From positions 22,765-86,764 of the forward strand of contig CANHPN010000004.1 of the NCBI GenBank assembly GCA_947462535.1: DNA of 64,000 nucleotides. Reading direction: 5' to 3'. This stretch comes from Akkermansiaceae bacterium. Lineage in GTDB: Bacteria; Verrucomicrobiota; Verrucomicrobiia; Verrucomicrobiales; Akkermansiaceae. The position numbers were made by a program, and so were the translations under genes. Positions within the stretch are counted from its first letter, which is position 1. The number at the start of each line of letters is the position of its first letter. Below are positions 48,313-56,462 of the stretch, piece after piece. The notes under the pieces were generated by a model that did not search any database, was not told where the DNA came from, and saw only the letters and a list, made by a program, of their open reading frames with translations.

Positions 48313-49610
48313 ATGCCTCGATGGAACTCATAGATGAACGCGTGCCGCACGAGGCTGCCGTTCACGCAGCGCAAGGATTTGCCGAACGGATGGTGATCCG
48401 CCTTCTATCAACGATGCCGCGCGGCGGACTCCGCTTGCAGCATGCTGACGGCCGTGTCCGCCACTTCGGCGAGCCGGGTGCGCCTGTGACGGCGCGCGTC
48501 GTGTTGCGGAACGACGCCGAGTTTTTCAAGCGCTGCGCGTTCTATGGAAATATCGGCATGGGTGAGGCCTATTCCGCCGGGCTGTGGGATACGGACGACA
48601 TCGCCGCAGTGATTTCGTGGTTTATTCTCAACGTGAGCGCGCTTCAGGGAGCAGACACTTCATCGGCCAGTCTCCCCGGGGTGAACCTGTTGAAAATCGT
48701 CAACTGGTTCCGCCACCTCCGCCGGGAGAACACGGTGGACACCAGCCGCAGGAACATCGCCGAGCACTACGATCTGGGGAATGATTTCTATCGACTGTGG
48801 CTCGATCCTAGCATGACCTACTCAAGTGCTCGATTTGAAAACGCCGGGCAATCGCTCGAAGACGCCCAGCGGGGGAAGTACGACGCGCTCTGCCGGAAGC
48901 TCAAACTCAAAGCCACCGACCATGTTCTCGAAATAGGCTGCGGATGGGGTGGATTCGCGGTGTATGCCGCCAGAAATTACGGCTGCCGCATCACCGGCGT
49001 GACGATTTCCGAAGCCCAGGCGGCCTACGCGCGCGAGCGGATCGCCGATGAAAGCTTGCAGGACCGGATCGAGATCCGCATCCAGGATTACCGCCACATC
49101 ACGGGTAGCTTCGACAAGATTGCCTCGATCGAGATGCTGGAGGCGGTGGGAGACAAATTTCATGATTCGTTCTTCGCGAAATGCGCGGAGGTGCTGATGC
49201 CGGAAGGCTTGCTGGGCGTGCAGATGATCACGGTTCCCGATTGCAGCTACGGCAGTCTCAAGAAGAACGTGGATTGGATTCAAAAGCACATTTTCCCTGG
49301 CTCGCTGCTGTTGAGCGTGGGCCGGATCAACGACGTGCTGCTGAAAACCGGCGATCTTTTCATGCACGATCTCGAAGACATGGGCGCTGACTACGCGCGC
49401 ACGCTATCGACCTGGCATGACAACTTCAACGCGGTGAAACGCGAGGTGGAGGCGCTTGGATTCGACGAGCGGTTCATCCGGTCGTGGAACTACTATCTGA
49501 AATACTGTGAGGCGGCGTTCGCGACTCGTAATATCTCGGTGGTGCAGGCCGTTTACACCCGGCCTAACAATAGTTGCCTGCATCACCGCTTCGAGGAGGG
49601 CCGGGGATGA
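48309..49610 (+). CDS. cfa: Cyclopropane-fatty-acyl-phospholipid synthase family methyltransferase (Cfa-type)
   Basis: The protein has 433 residues. An N-terminal SCP2-like lipid-binding region contains FYGNIGMGEAYSAGLWDTDD. The catalytic domain has EHYDLGNDFYRLWLDPSMTY, SAM motif I VLEIGCGWGGFA, IEMLEAVG (active-site Glu region) and YLKYCEAAFATR near the end, all typical of Cfa enzymes. It transfers a methylene or methyl from SAM to a double bond of membrane phospholipid acyl chains. The product (cyclopropane, or methyl- or methylene-branched) cannot be read from sequence. Confidence 0.9.
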   Translation: MNASMELIDERVPHEAAVHAAQGFAERMVIRLLSTMPRGGLRLQHADGRVRHFGEPGAPVTARVVLRNDAEFFKRCAFYGNIGMGEAYSAGLWDTDDIAAVISWFILNVSALQGADTSSASLPGVNLLKIVNWFRHLRRENTVDTSRRNIAEHYDLGNDFYRLWLDPSMTYSSARFENAGQSLEDAQRGKYDALCRKLKLKATDHVLEIGCGWGGFAVYAARNYGCRITGVTISEAQAAYARERIADESLQDRIEIRIQDYRHITGSFDKIASIEMLEAVGDKFHDSFFAKCAEVLMPEGLLGVQMITVPDCSYGSLKKNVDWIQKHIFPGSLLLSVGRINDVLLKTGDLFMHDLEDMGADYARTLSTWHDNFNAVKREVEALGFDERFIRSWNYYLKYCEAAFATRNISVVQAVYTRPNNSCLHHRFEEGRG

Positions 49611-50119
49611 ACACGGAGGCTGTCATCAATCCCGGGAAAAGCTGGTGGCGGCGCAGGCTGGTAGCTCCGGTCGTGGCCCAGCTGACGGTGGGGATTTCTC
49701 CCGAGCGCGTCGCATGGGCGATTTCACTGGGGGTGGTTCTTGGGGTTTTCCCGATCATGGGGACGACGACGCTCGTGTGTCTTGTGGCGGGTTGGATGTT
49801 GCGGCTGAACCAGCCGGTGCTGCATGTTTTCAGCAATCTGGTCTATCCTCTGCATCTACTGTTGATCTTGGTGTTCATACGTCTGGGAGAGCGCTTGTAT
49901 GGTGCGCCGCGGATGTCGTTTTCGATCCCGCAATTGCTAGGGAAATTCAAAGACGACCCGCAGCAGTTTGCACGCGATTTCGGGATGTCCGCGTGGCATG
50001 GAGTCAGCGCCTGGCTGCTGGTCGCGCCGGTCGTGGCGGTGGTCGTGAAATTCGCGGTGATGCCGGTTTTGAAAAAAGTCGCGTCAGCGATTCAAAAGCG
50101 CAGGGAGGCCGCCGTATGA
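49607..50119 (+). CDS. DUF2062 membrane protein
   Basis: The protein has 170 residues from the ATG at 49607, overlapping the cfa stop. DUF2062 features are GISPERVAWAISLGVVLGVFPIMGTTTLVC and LNQPVLHVFSNLVYPLHLLLIL. There are three or four hydrophobic segments with a basic C-terminus. Function is unknown; in this operon it may help position or transport lipid. It overlaps the DUF1295 gene by 4 bp. Confidence 0.85.
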   Translation: MNTEAVINPGKSWWRRRLVAPVVAQLTVGISPERVAWAISLGVVLGVFPIMGTTTLVCLVAGWMLRLNQPVLHVFSNLVYPLHLLLILVFIRLGERLYGAPRMSFSIPQLLGKFKDDPQQFARDFGMSAWHGVSAWLLVAPVVAVVVKFAVMPVLKKVASAIQKRREAAV

Positions 50120-50907
50120 GCGCCTTGTTTGCCTTAGTCTTGGGAACCGGCCTGATGGCGGTGCTGTTTGTCTTCGCCTGGGCCTGGGCGCGGAAGTGCG
50201 ACAACTACTCACTGGTGGATGCGGTGTGGGCGTTCGGGATCGGGTTAACCGGTGTTTTCTGGCTGGTGGCAAGCGGCGGTGGAGCTGCGAAACATTGGGT
50301 CGCCGGCGGCTTGCTCGCGATGTGGAGCCTGCGGCTCGGCTGGCACTTGCAGCGGCGGATCCGCAGGGCGCATCCAGAGGAGGACGCCCGCTATGTGAAA
50401 TTGCGCGAGGTCTGGACGGGCAGGGTGACTTCCGCGTTTTTCTGGTTTTTCCAAGCGCAGGCGATCTCGGTGGTTTTTCTGGCCCTGCCGTTTCTGCTGG
50501 TCGCGGTGGATCCTGATAGTTCCTGGAGCGGTTGGGAAACCGCCGGGCTGGTCGTCGCGCTGATCGGGATTTCCGGAGAGAGCCTGGCGGATTCGCAGAT
50601 GTCGCGGTTCAAAGAGGGGAAACCGAATTCGAAAGCGGTGTGCCAGGAGGGATTGTGGCGCTATTCGCGGCATCCGAATTACTTTTTCGAGGCGGTCATC
50701 TGGGTCGGGTTCTATCTCTACGCCTGCGGCTCAGAATGGGGCTGGGCGACGATCCACGCGCCGGCGGCAATCATTTACCTGCTGCTGCGGGTCACGGGAA
50801 TTCCGCCGACAGAAGCCGCCGCCGTGCGGCGCAAGGGCGACGCTTACCGCCGCTACCAGGAAACGACGAGTCCTTTCATTCCGTGGCCACCGAAGCGGGC
50901 CGAATGA
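50116..50907 (+). CDS. DUF1295 membrane protein (steroid 5-alpha-reductase-like)
   Basis: The protein has 263 residues from the ATG at 50116, with six or so hydrophobic helices. Family motifs are NYSLVDAVWAFGIG, the SRFKEGKPNSKAVC region and WRYSRHPNYFFEAVIWVGFY, the last shared with isoprenylcysteine methyltransferases and 5-alpha reductases, which bind NADPH or SAM. In this operon a reductase acting on a methylene-branched or unsaturated acyl intermediate is a reasonable but unproven role. An 18-bp gap precedes the second methyltransferase. Confidence 0.85.
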   Translation: MSALFALVLGTGLMAVLFVFAWAWARKCDNYSLVDAVWAFGIGLTGVFWLVASGGGAAKHWVAGGLLAMWSLRLGWHLQRRIRRAHPEEDARYVKLREVWTGRVTSAFFWFFQAQAISVVFLALPFLLVAVDPDSSWSGWETAGLVVALIGISGESLADSQMSRFKEGKPNSKAVCQEGLWRYSRHPNYFFEAVIWVGFYLYACGSEWGWATIHAPAAIIYLLLRVTGIPPTEAAAVRRKGDAYRRYQETTSPFIPWPPKRAE

Positions 50908-50925
50908 TTTTCAAGTAAAACTACC

Positions 50926-51966
50926 ATGATTCATACCAACGACTTACTCGCCAAGGGCATCGTCCCGGATGCCTTGATCCGCCTTGGAATCCGCCATCGC
51001 CTAGCGGGCACTCTGGCTCCATTTGAAAAGCTGGATTGCGAGCAGCGCCAGGCAAAGGTCATGCAGCACGTCGGCGAGCTGCGGGCCAGCCCGGTCGCCA
51101 TCGCGACGGACGAGGCGAACGAGCAGCATTACGAGCTGCCGACCCGGTTTTTCGAGAGGGTGCTGGGCAAGCACATGAAGTATAGCTCCGGCTACTGGGA
51201 CGACGGCGTGACGGGCATCGACGAGTCGGAGGCGCGGATGCTCGGAATCACCTGCGAACGCGCCGGACTTCAGGACGGCCACCGCATTCTCGAACTCGGC
51301 TGCGGCTGGGGATCGCTCACGCTGTGGATGGCCGCACACTATCCGAACGCGCGGATCACGGCGGTCTCCAACTCACGGACGCAGAAGATCCACATCGATT
51401 CCCAGCTCGCGGCGCGCGGCCTGACGAACGTCGAGGTGCGGACCGCTAACATGATCCATTATGAAGGCGAGGGCGAGGCGGTGTTCGACCGGGTGGTCTC
51501 GGTGGAGATGTTCGAGCACATGAAAAATTACGAGCTGCTCATGCAGCGAATTTCCCGCTGGCTCAAGCCGGGTGGCGGTTTGTTCGTGCATATTTTCACC
51601 CACCGCGAATATGCCTATCACTACGAGGCGGAGAGCGAGGACGACTGGATGGCGAAATATTTTTTCACGGGCGGGCAGATGCCGTCCGATGATTTACTGC
51701 TTTATTTCCAGAACGATCTCAAGATCGAAGGTCACTGGCATGTCAGCGGTGTCCACTATCAGAAAACTTCCGAGGCCTGGCTTTCCCGTATGGACTCCGC
51801 GCGCGACGAGCTCATGCCGCTGATTGCGGAAACCTACGGGCATGACCAACAAACCCGCTGGTGGGTCTATTGGCGTGTGTTCTTCATGGCCTGCGCCGAG
51901 CTCTGGGGGTATCGCAGTGGCGACGAGTGGATCGTCTCGCACTACCGGTTTCGCAAACCTGAGTGA
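50926..51966 (+). CDS. Second Cfa-like SAM methyltransferase (coclaurine N-methyltransferase-type)
   Basis: The protein has 346 residues. SAM motif I is ILELGCGWGSLTLWMA, preceded by QHYELPTRFFERVLG and KYSSGYWDDG. Later come EMFEHMKNYELL and FVHIFTHREYAYHYE. It lacks the N-terminal lipid-binding region of the first Cfa and ends with QTRWWVYWRVFFMACAELW. The closest pattern is the plant coclaurine N-methyltransferase-like branch of the Cfa superfamily, also common in bacteria beside DUF1295. Two dissimilar paralogues in one operon imply two methylation steps or two substrates. Confidence 0.85.
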   Translation: MIHTNDLLAKGIVPDALIRLGIRHRLAGTLAPFEKLDCEQRQAKVMQHVGELRASPVAIATDEANEQHYELPTRFFERVLGKHMKYSSGYWDDGVTGIDESEARMLGITCERAGLQDGHRILELGCGWGSLTLWMAAHYPNARITAVSNSRTQKIHIDSQLAARGLTNVEVRTANMIHYEGEGEAVFDRVVSVEMFEHMKNYELLMQRISRWLKPGGGLFVHIFTHREYAYHYEAESEDDWMAKYFFTGGQMPSDDLLLYFQNDLKIEGHWHVSGVHYQKTSEAWLSRMDSARDELMPLIAETYGHDQQTRWWVYWRVFFMACAELWGYRSGDEWIVSHYRFRKPE

Positions 51967-51971
51967 TTAGG

Positions 51972-53372
51972 TTAGAACGTCTTTCTCAGGTGCGAGGGGA
52001 GAATGTTCAACTGCTCGCGGTATTTGGCGACGGTACGGCGGGCGACCTTGATGCCTTGCTTGTCGAGTGCTTTCGTCAGAAACTCATCAGAAAGGGGTTT
52101 TGTCGGATTTTCCGCTACGACGAGCTTTTGGATCGCCTCGCGCACGCCGGCGTTTGAAACCTCGGTGCCATCACTGGCCTGATAGCCGGTGGCGAAGAAT
52201 GCGCGCATCTCCATCAGCCCGTGCGGTGTGAGAACATATTTTCCAGCGGCCGCCCGTGAAATGGTGGTCGCGTGGAGACTGAGTTCATCCGCGATATCAT
52301 TCATGGTCAGGGGTCGCAAGTGGCGGGGGCCCTTGGAAAGGAAGGCGGATTGGTGTTCGATGAGTTTGTGGGCGATGGCGAGGATTGTTTCCTGGCGCAG
52401 CGAAATGGCGTGGATCAAGCTGCGGCCGTCGCGGATCTGGTCGCGGAGAAACTGGCGGGCTTTCGCGTCCGTGCCGGATTTTCCGATCATGTCCTTATAG
52501 AAATCATTGATCCGCAGATTCGGCAGATGCTCGCCGGTCAGCCGGGCATACCATTTGCCATCGTCGTCGCGCTCGATGATGACATCCGGCAGGATGTAGG
52601 GGTTTCCGGTCGGGTCGAACTCGCCGCCGGGATTCAGCGTCAGGCGGCCGATTCGCGAGGCGGCTTCGGCGATGCGTTCGACGTTGGTCCCGAGCGCGCG
52701 GGCGATCTGCGGGTAGCGCTTGCGGGCAAGGTCTTCCAAGTGATCGCGAACGATCTTGTATTCAATGGTGTCCTTGCCGGTCGTGCGTTCCAATTGCAGC
52801 AGCAGCGACTCAGGAATCCCGGATGCACCGATTCCGGCTGGATCGAAGGATTGGACCAGTTTCAGCGCTTCCTCGACATCTTGGGGCTTGAGGCCCATCC
52901 GCATCCCAAGCGTTTTAACGGGCAAATCGAGAAATCCGCGATCATCGAGGTTTCCTAAAATCACTTGGGCGGCTTCGCGGATTTCGGGATCGACCATGGA
53001 GAGGTCGAGTTGATACTGCATGTGTTGCTGAAGCGTCTCGGGGGCGACGATCGAGTCGTAAATCCGCTGGCGCCGTTCCTCGTCCTCACTGGTCCACGGG
53101 GTGCTTTTTCCTTCGAGAATCGTGCGGTCGCGCCAATCGTCGTCGGTCTCGTTCATGTATTCCAGCGAGTCGGCTTCCTCGGGATCGGAGCCATCGTCGT
53201 CGAGCGAAATGATCTCGGTCTGGTCCTCCAATACCGGGTTCGTTTCAAGTGCTTGCTGGACGAGTTGGGAAAGTTCCAGTGTTCCTGCTTGGAGAATCTC
53301 CAGGCTCTTGCGCATCTGTGGCGCAAGCGTCTGCTGCTGGGAAAGCGATTGATGGAGAAACACGTCAGCCAT
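51972..53372 (-). CDS. rpoN: RNA polymerase sigma-54 factor
   Basis: The protein has 466 residues from the ATG at 53372 (TTG or ATG a few codons upstream also possible). The N-terminal Gln/Leu-rich activator region has LSQQQTLAPQMRKSLEILQ, followed by an acidic linker, a core-binding domain and the helix-turn-helix. The C-terminal RpoN box ARRTVAKYREQLNI recognises -24 promoters. It is convergent with the lipid operon, with only 5 bp between stop codons and no obvious terminator. No enhancer-binding protein is encoded in the window. Confidence 0.95.
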   Translation of the reverse strand: MADVFLHQSLSQQQTLAPQMRKSLEILQAGTLELSQLVQQALETNPVLEDQTEIISLDDDGSDPEEADSLEYMNETDDDWRDRTILEGKSTPWTSEDEERRQRIYDSIVAPETLQQHMQYQLDLSMVDPEIREAAQVILGNLDDRGFLDLPVKTLGMRMGLKPQDVEEALKLVQSFDPAGIGASGIPESLLLQLERTTGKDTIEYKIVRDHLEDLARKRYPQIARALGTNVERIAEAASRIGRLTLNPGGEFDPTGNPYILPDVIIERDDDGKWYARLTGEHLPNLRINDFYKDMIGKSGTDAKARQFLRDQIRDGRSLIHAISLRQETILAIAHKLIEHQSAFLSKGPRHLRPLTMNDIADELSLHATTISRAAAGKYVLTPHGLMEMRAFFATGYQASDGTEVSNAGVREAIQKLVVAENPTKPLSDEFLTKALDKQGIKVARRTVAKYREQLNILPSHLRKTF

Positions 53373-53501
53373 TGTCGGCAAAATTATTGCCGTGAAAACC
53401 CTATGTAGCTGAAATCAAAAATGAAGCACTAATTGTGCCATTATTCTAATTTTATTTATCGCGTTGGGTGGCATTTGGGCCGGGCGACTGCAGAGCAGTC
53501 A

Positions 53502-54461
53502 TCAGGGCTGGAGATCGAGCCGAAGATTTCTGCCGATTTCCGAGATCCAGTCGGCGGAAACACCGGCCGCCGCCGCGTGAGTGTCCCAGTCGGCGATCGC
53601 GGCATGGATCTGTTTCAGAATGCTCCTCGCCTTGGTCGGCTTCAGGTTGGCGGGCCCGGCCGCACCCAGCAGATCGGCGGTGGTGAAGTTTTCCCGCTTC
53701 CCGGCGAGCGTCATCTGGTGGCGGTGGGTCCACGCGCCGTCCGGGTTGTAGGCGTAGATCAGATCGTAAGCCGGAGCCAGCCGCCAGCCGCCGCGACGGT
53801 CCATCAGGAAGGCGATGTTCTTGGTGTGGTCGTCCTGATTCCTGGCTAGGATGTTGAACAGCGCGCGCCGATAGAGTTCCGTCAGATCCGGCTGCGGCAG
53901 TTGCAGGCGGCGTGCGGTTTGGAACGCCTGCTCGTAGGAATAAGCGCCGGCCTGGTTGAAGTCGAAGTGGCCCATCGCGCACAGGCTCTGCATGTGGAAT
54001 TTCTCCCCGGCCGGCCCGCGGTCGAAGCGGCGGGTCATGAAATGGGCGCGGCCGTTTTCCTCCAGCAGCCGGCAATCGCTCATCGTGATCCCGGCGGCGC
54101 GGGCCATCAGGTGATAGGCGAATTCGATGCGGCCGTAGCCGAGCGGGTCTTGGAGCTCCTTGTCGCGGTTGGCGGACACGCCGTCGAATTTCAACAGCCA
54201 CGGCTCGAAATTCTGGCCCGCCGAGACCTGCCCCGAGCGGATTTCGCCGGTCTGCGGATTCCAGGTGATCACCGCCTTGGCCCGCGCGCCACCGGCGGAG
54301 GTGCCGACACGAAGGATGGTCGCGAGCGTTTCCGGCGGCTGGGAGAAATTGGCATGTAGGCTTTCGCGAGAGGCGAGCACGTCATTGGCGAGTTGGACCA
54401 GTGCTTCCAGATGCAGGGTTTCAGGCGGGAAATCCGGCATCAGGGTGGGGCGGAATTCCAA
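53502..54461 (-). CDS. HipA C-terminal kinase part (HipT-like), probably split from the upstream ORF by a frameshift
   Basis: About 319 residues carry the HipA kinase fold: the glycine-rich GTSAGGARAKAV loop, LLKFDGV, the catalytic loop NILARNQDDHTKNIAF and the metal-binding APAYDLIYAY. HipA kinases phosphorylate tRNA synthetases and halt growth. The frame opens at TTG 54461 inside the upstream gene (ATG 54440 is the first Met). Removing one T from the TTT at 54460-54462 would fuse it seamlessly with the upstream ORF, giving RAMGALEFRPTLMPDFP, which is the usual uninterrupted HipA sequence. Confidence 0.82.
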   Translation of the reverse strand: MEFRPTLMPDFPPETLHLEALVQLANDVLASRESLHANFSQPPETLATILRVGTSAGGARAKAVITWNPQTGEIRSGQVSAGQNFEPWLLKFDGVSANRDKELQDPLGYGRIEFAYHLMARAAGITMSDCRLLEENGRAHFMTRRFDRGPAGEKFHMQSLCAMGHFDFNQAGAYSYEQAFQTARRLQLPQPDLTELYRRALFNILARNQDDHTKNIAFLMDRRGGWRLAPAYDLIYAYNPDGAWTHRHQMTLAGKRENFTTADLLGAAGPANLKPTKARSILKQIHAAIADWDTHAAAAGVSADWISEIGRNLRLDLQP

Positions 54462-54798
54462 AGGCTCCCATCGCGCGCCTGCCGAGGTAGCACAGGCGCT
54501 CTACCGGATCGAACGACTCGGGCGGGCGTCCCTGTTGGGCGAGCCATTGGTCGATGAGCAGGTTGCCGAATTTGTCGGGCAGCGAATCCGCCAGCAATCC
54601 GGGCAGGCCTTTGAAGGTCTCCCGTGGCAGGCCGGGGAATGAAAATCGACCCGCGCCCAACGGCAGCGTAATGGGCGAGACCTCGATGCCGCTGCCGAGA
54701 AATTCCGGGGCGTATTCAAAAACCCCCAGCTCACGCTCCGGATCCCAAGTCACCGCGCCGATGGTGGTTTCGTAAAGCTCGATGGCGGCGGAGGTCAT
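54421..54798 (-). CDS. HipA N-terminal subdomain 1 (HipS-like or 5' half of a split hipA)
   Basis: The protein has 125 residues: LYETTIGAVTWDPERELGVF, then FPGLPRETFKGLPGLLADSLPDKFG, the Couple_hipA domain. It ends with a short out-of-family tail (GIPPHPDAGFPA) after RAMGAF, exactly where the kinase frame takes over. In E. coli O127-type hipBST systems the equivalent HipS is a true separate protein acting as antitoxin. The exact junction here looks more like a frameshift. It overlaps hipB by 4 bp. Confidence 0.82.
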   Translation of the reverse strand: MTSAAIELYETTIGAVTWDPERELGVFEYAPEFLGSGIEVSPITLPLGAGRFSFPGLPRETFKGLPGLLADSLPDKFGNLLIDQWLAQQGRPPESFDPVERLCYLGRRAMGAFGIPPHPDAGFPA

Positions 54799-55061
54799 TT
54801 TTCATCCCCCCATTTCCAAGGGGTCGGTGGGGGAGTTTTGCGCGGCTTGGAAGTATACTTGCGCGGTGCGTCCTGAAGCATCTTGGTCATGGCCATGGGG
54901 CTGATGCCCGGGTCCGGCAGAAAACTTTCCAAGGTGTCCAAGGCGTTCAAGGCCCGCAGCAGGGCGACGAGGGTGGTCAGGGTGGAGCCCTCGCCATTTT
55001 CGATGGCGGTAACCGTGCGGCGCGATAATCCGCTGCGGATCGCGACTTGTTCCTGGCTCAA
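54795..55061 (-). CDS. hipB: HipB-like XRE-family antitoxin (start codon unclear)
   Basis: The protein has 88 residues from TTG 55061. The helix-turn-helix SQEQVAIRSGLSRRTVTAIENGEGST is clear, with a Pro/Lys-rich tail. Homology continues upstream of the TTG (HLKDRRLDLNLSQEQVA) to about 55100, but no ATG, GTG or TTG lies there before a TGA at 55113-55115. Either an unusual start (ATT 55100) is used or the true start was lost. It would bind its own promoter and the HipA product. Confidence 0.78.
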   Translation of the reverse strand: MSQEQVAIRSGLSRRTVTAIENGEGSTLTTLVALLRALNALDTLESFLPDPGISPMAMTKMLQDAPRKYTSKPRKTPPPTPWKWGDEK

Positions 55062-55323
55062 ATTCAGGTCAAGCCGACGGTCTTTGAGATGTTCAGTAAT
55101 ACCATGGCTGCATCAACGGTGGTGAGGCGGACGAATGGGATTTTGACCCTGCTGTTTTTTGATAAACCCGATCGTGTTCGGATTTTTGGACACCGGAGCA
55201 CCAAGTCGAGAGTCGTCTACCGACTTAGTTTCCATTTTTGTTAGGATTGGCCAACTGTGAGGTTCATGAGTCGATTAGACGGGATAATTCCACAAAGCGA
55301 CACTCGAAAAAATCGCGCGGCGT

Positions 55324-55875
55324 TCAGAGCTGTCCAACCGCGTGCTGGAAAGCCTCCGCGTATTGGGCTACGAGTGGCGCAGCATCCGGATGGGTGAAAT
55401 TGGGCAGACGGATCAGGCTGCCATTTGCGGATTCTGTCTTTGGGAATGATGCGCCAGTCATGTCCGGCAACTGTTGGTTTTCCGGATAGCGACCGATGGC
55501 TTTCCAGTGTCCCTCCGCGAAGAATGGCTGTTGGTGCAGCAGCGGATAGCGTGGCACACCAACGCGGCAACCCAGTTTTTGGAGAATGCCGACCATGCGC
55601 TTGATGTCCACATCGGGATCACGGTGCCGAATGATGAACTCGAACCAGACAAGTTGGGTGCCCGGCGGTGTGCGAAATCCATCGAAACCCAGTGGCTCGA
55701 TGGCGTCGAGCAGGAGTTGGTGGTTGTGATTCCGGACAGAGTTCGTATCGGGCAACCGTGCGAGCATCGCGGGGCCAAGTGCGGCCGACATCGGTGCGAT
55801 CCGCGTCTTGATGCCGAAGCTGGTGGCGGCGAAGCGGATATCCGGCATCGGCATCCGGATGAGTCGCGTGATGCA
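55324..55875 (-). pseudogene. 3' stump of a DegT/DnrJ/EryC1/StrS aminotransferase
   Basis: About 180 codons match the C-terminal part of sugar aminotransferases: TRIAPMSAALGPAMLARL with NHNHQLLLDAIEPLG, then VWFEFIIRHRD, VPRYPLLHQQPFF and an ordinary C-terminus. The N-terminal half with the PLP-binding Lys is missing. Its upstream edge joins directly to the glpD remnant near 55870, so a single deletion probably fused the two. Confidence 0.6.
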
Positions 55876-56436
55876 GTCGCCACCCTGCAATGGTTCAGGG
55901 CAATGCTCTGTTCCGAATCCTGCGCGGCGGTTTGGTCGATCACGAAGCGGCTGTCCTATTCACACAGCATGCCCTCCTGATAGATCAGCGCATCGCCCGA
56001 AGGGCATTTCTTGAAGCGGGGGCGATCCAGTTCACAACCGCCGAGCAACCAATAAAATTGGCAGGGCGGCCCAAACGAGGGCTTTGCTTGCGGCAGGGGT
56101 TACTCCGGTTAGATAGTGGATGTCCAGGGGGTTGATTTGACGGGCGCATTTTTCCATCAGCGCCTTGCGTGCCTTGCACAGGCTGGCGACAGTCGGAAAA
56201 TCCAGGTTTTTCAGATAAAGCAGGCCGCCCCAGACCAACATGCCGGATGCCTGGCTGGTGCCGGAGGCGAAATCGCTTTTGTCCACCATGGCCACCCGAT
56301 ACCCCCGCCGACATAACACATCATGGAGCATCGCACCACTGATCCCGCCACCGACAATCAAAAAATCCAGCGGGCCGCCTTCTGCCATGGAGCGGAACCG
56401 GGCAGCTCTTTGGGCAAGGAACAGCGGGTTCAGCAT
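55870..56436 (-). pseudogene. 5' part of FAD-dependent glycerol-3-phosphate dehydrogenase, with frameshift and stop
   Basis: It starts at ATG 56436: FAD motif DFLIVGGGISGAMLHDVL, then VDKSDFASGTSQASGMLVWGG and NPLDIHYLTGV. Homology shifts frame near 56060, continuing as FYWLLGGCELDRPRF and ALIYQEGMLCE. It then meets TAG at 55956-55958 and goes on as DSRFVIDQ and ALNHCRVATA before ending at the degT junction. Intact GlpD has over 500 residues; about 190 codons survive. It lies 26 bp downstream of purL. Confidence 0.75.
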
Positions 56437-56462
56437 GCTGGTGGCGAATGGATGCGGTTTTG

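Noticed and set aside
53502..54201. Arg/Pro-rich minus-strand frame inside the HipA kinase gene
   Set aside because: Alternative-frame shadow of the kinase ORF; composition is typical of out-of-frame GC-rich DNA.
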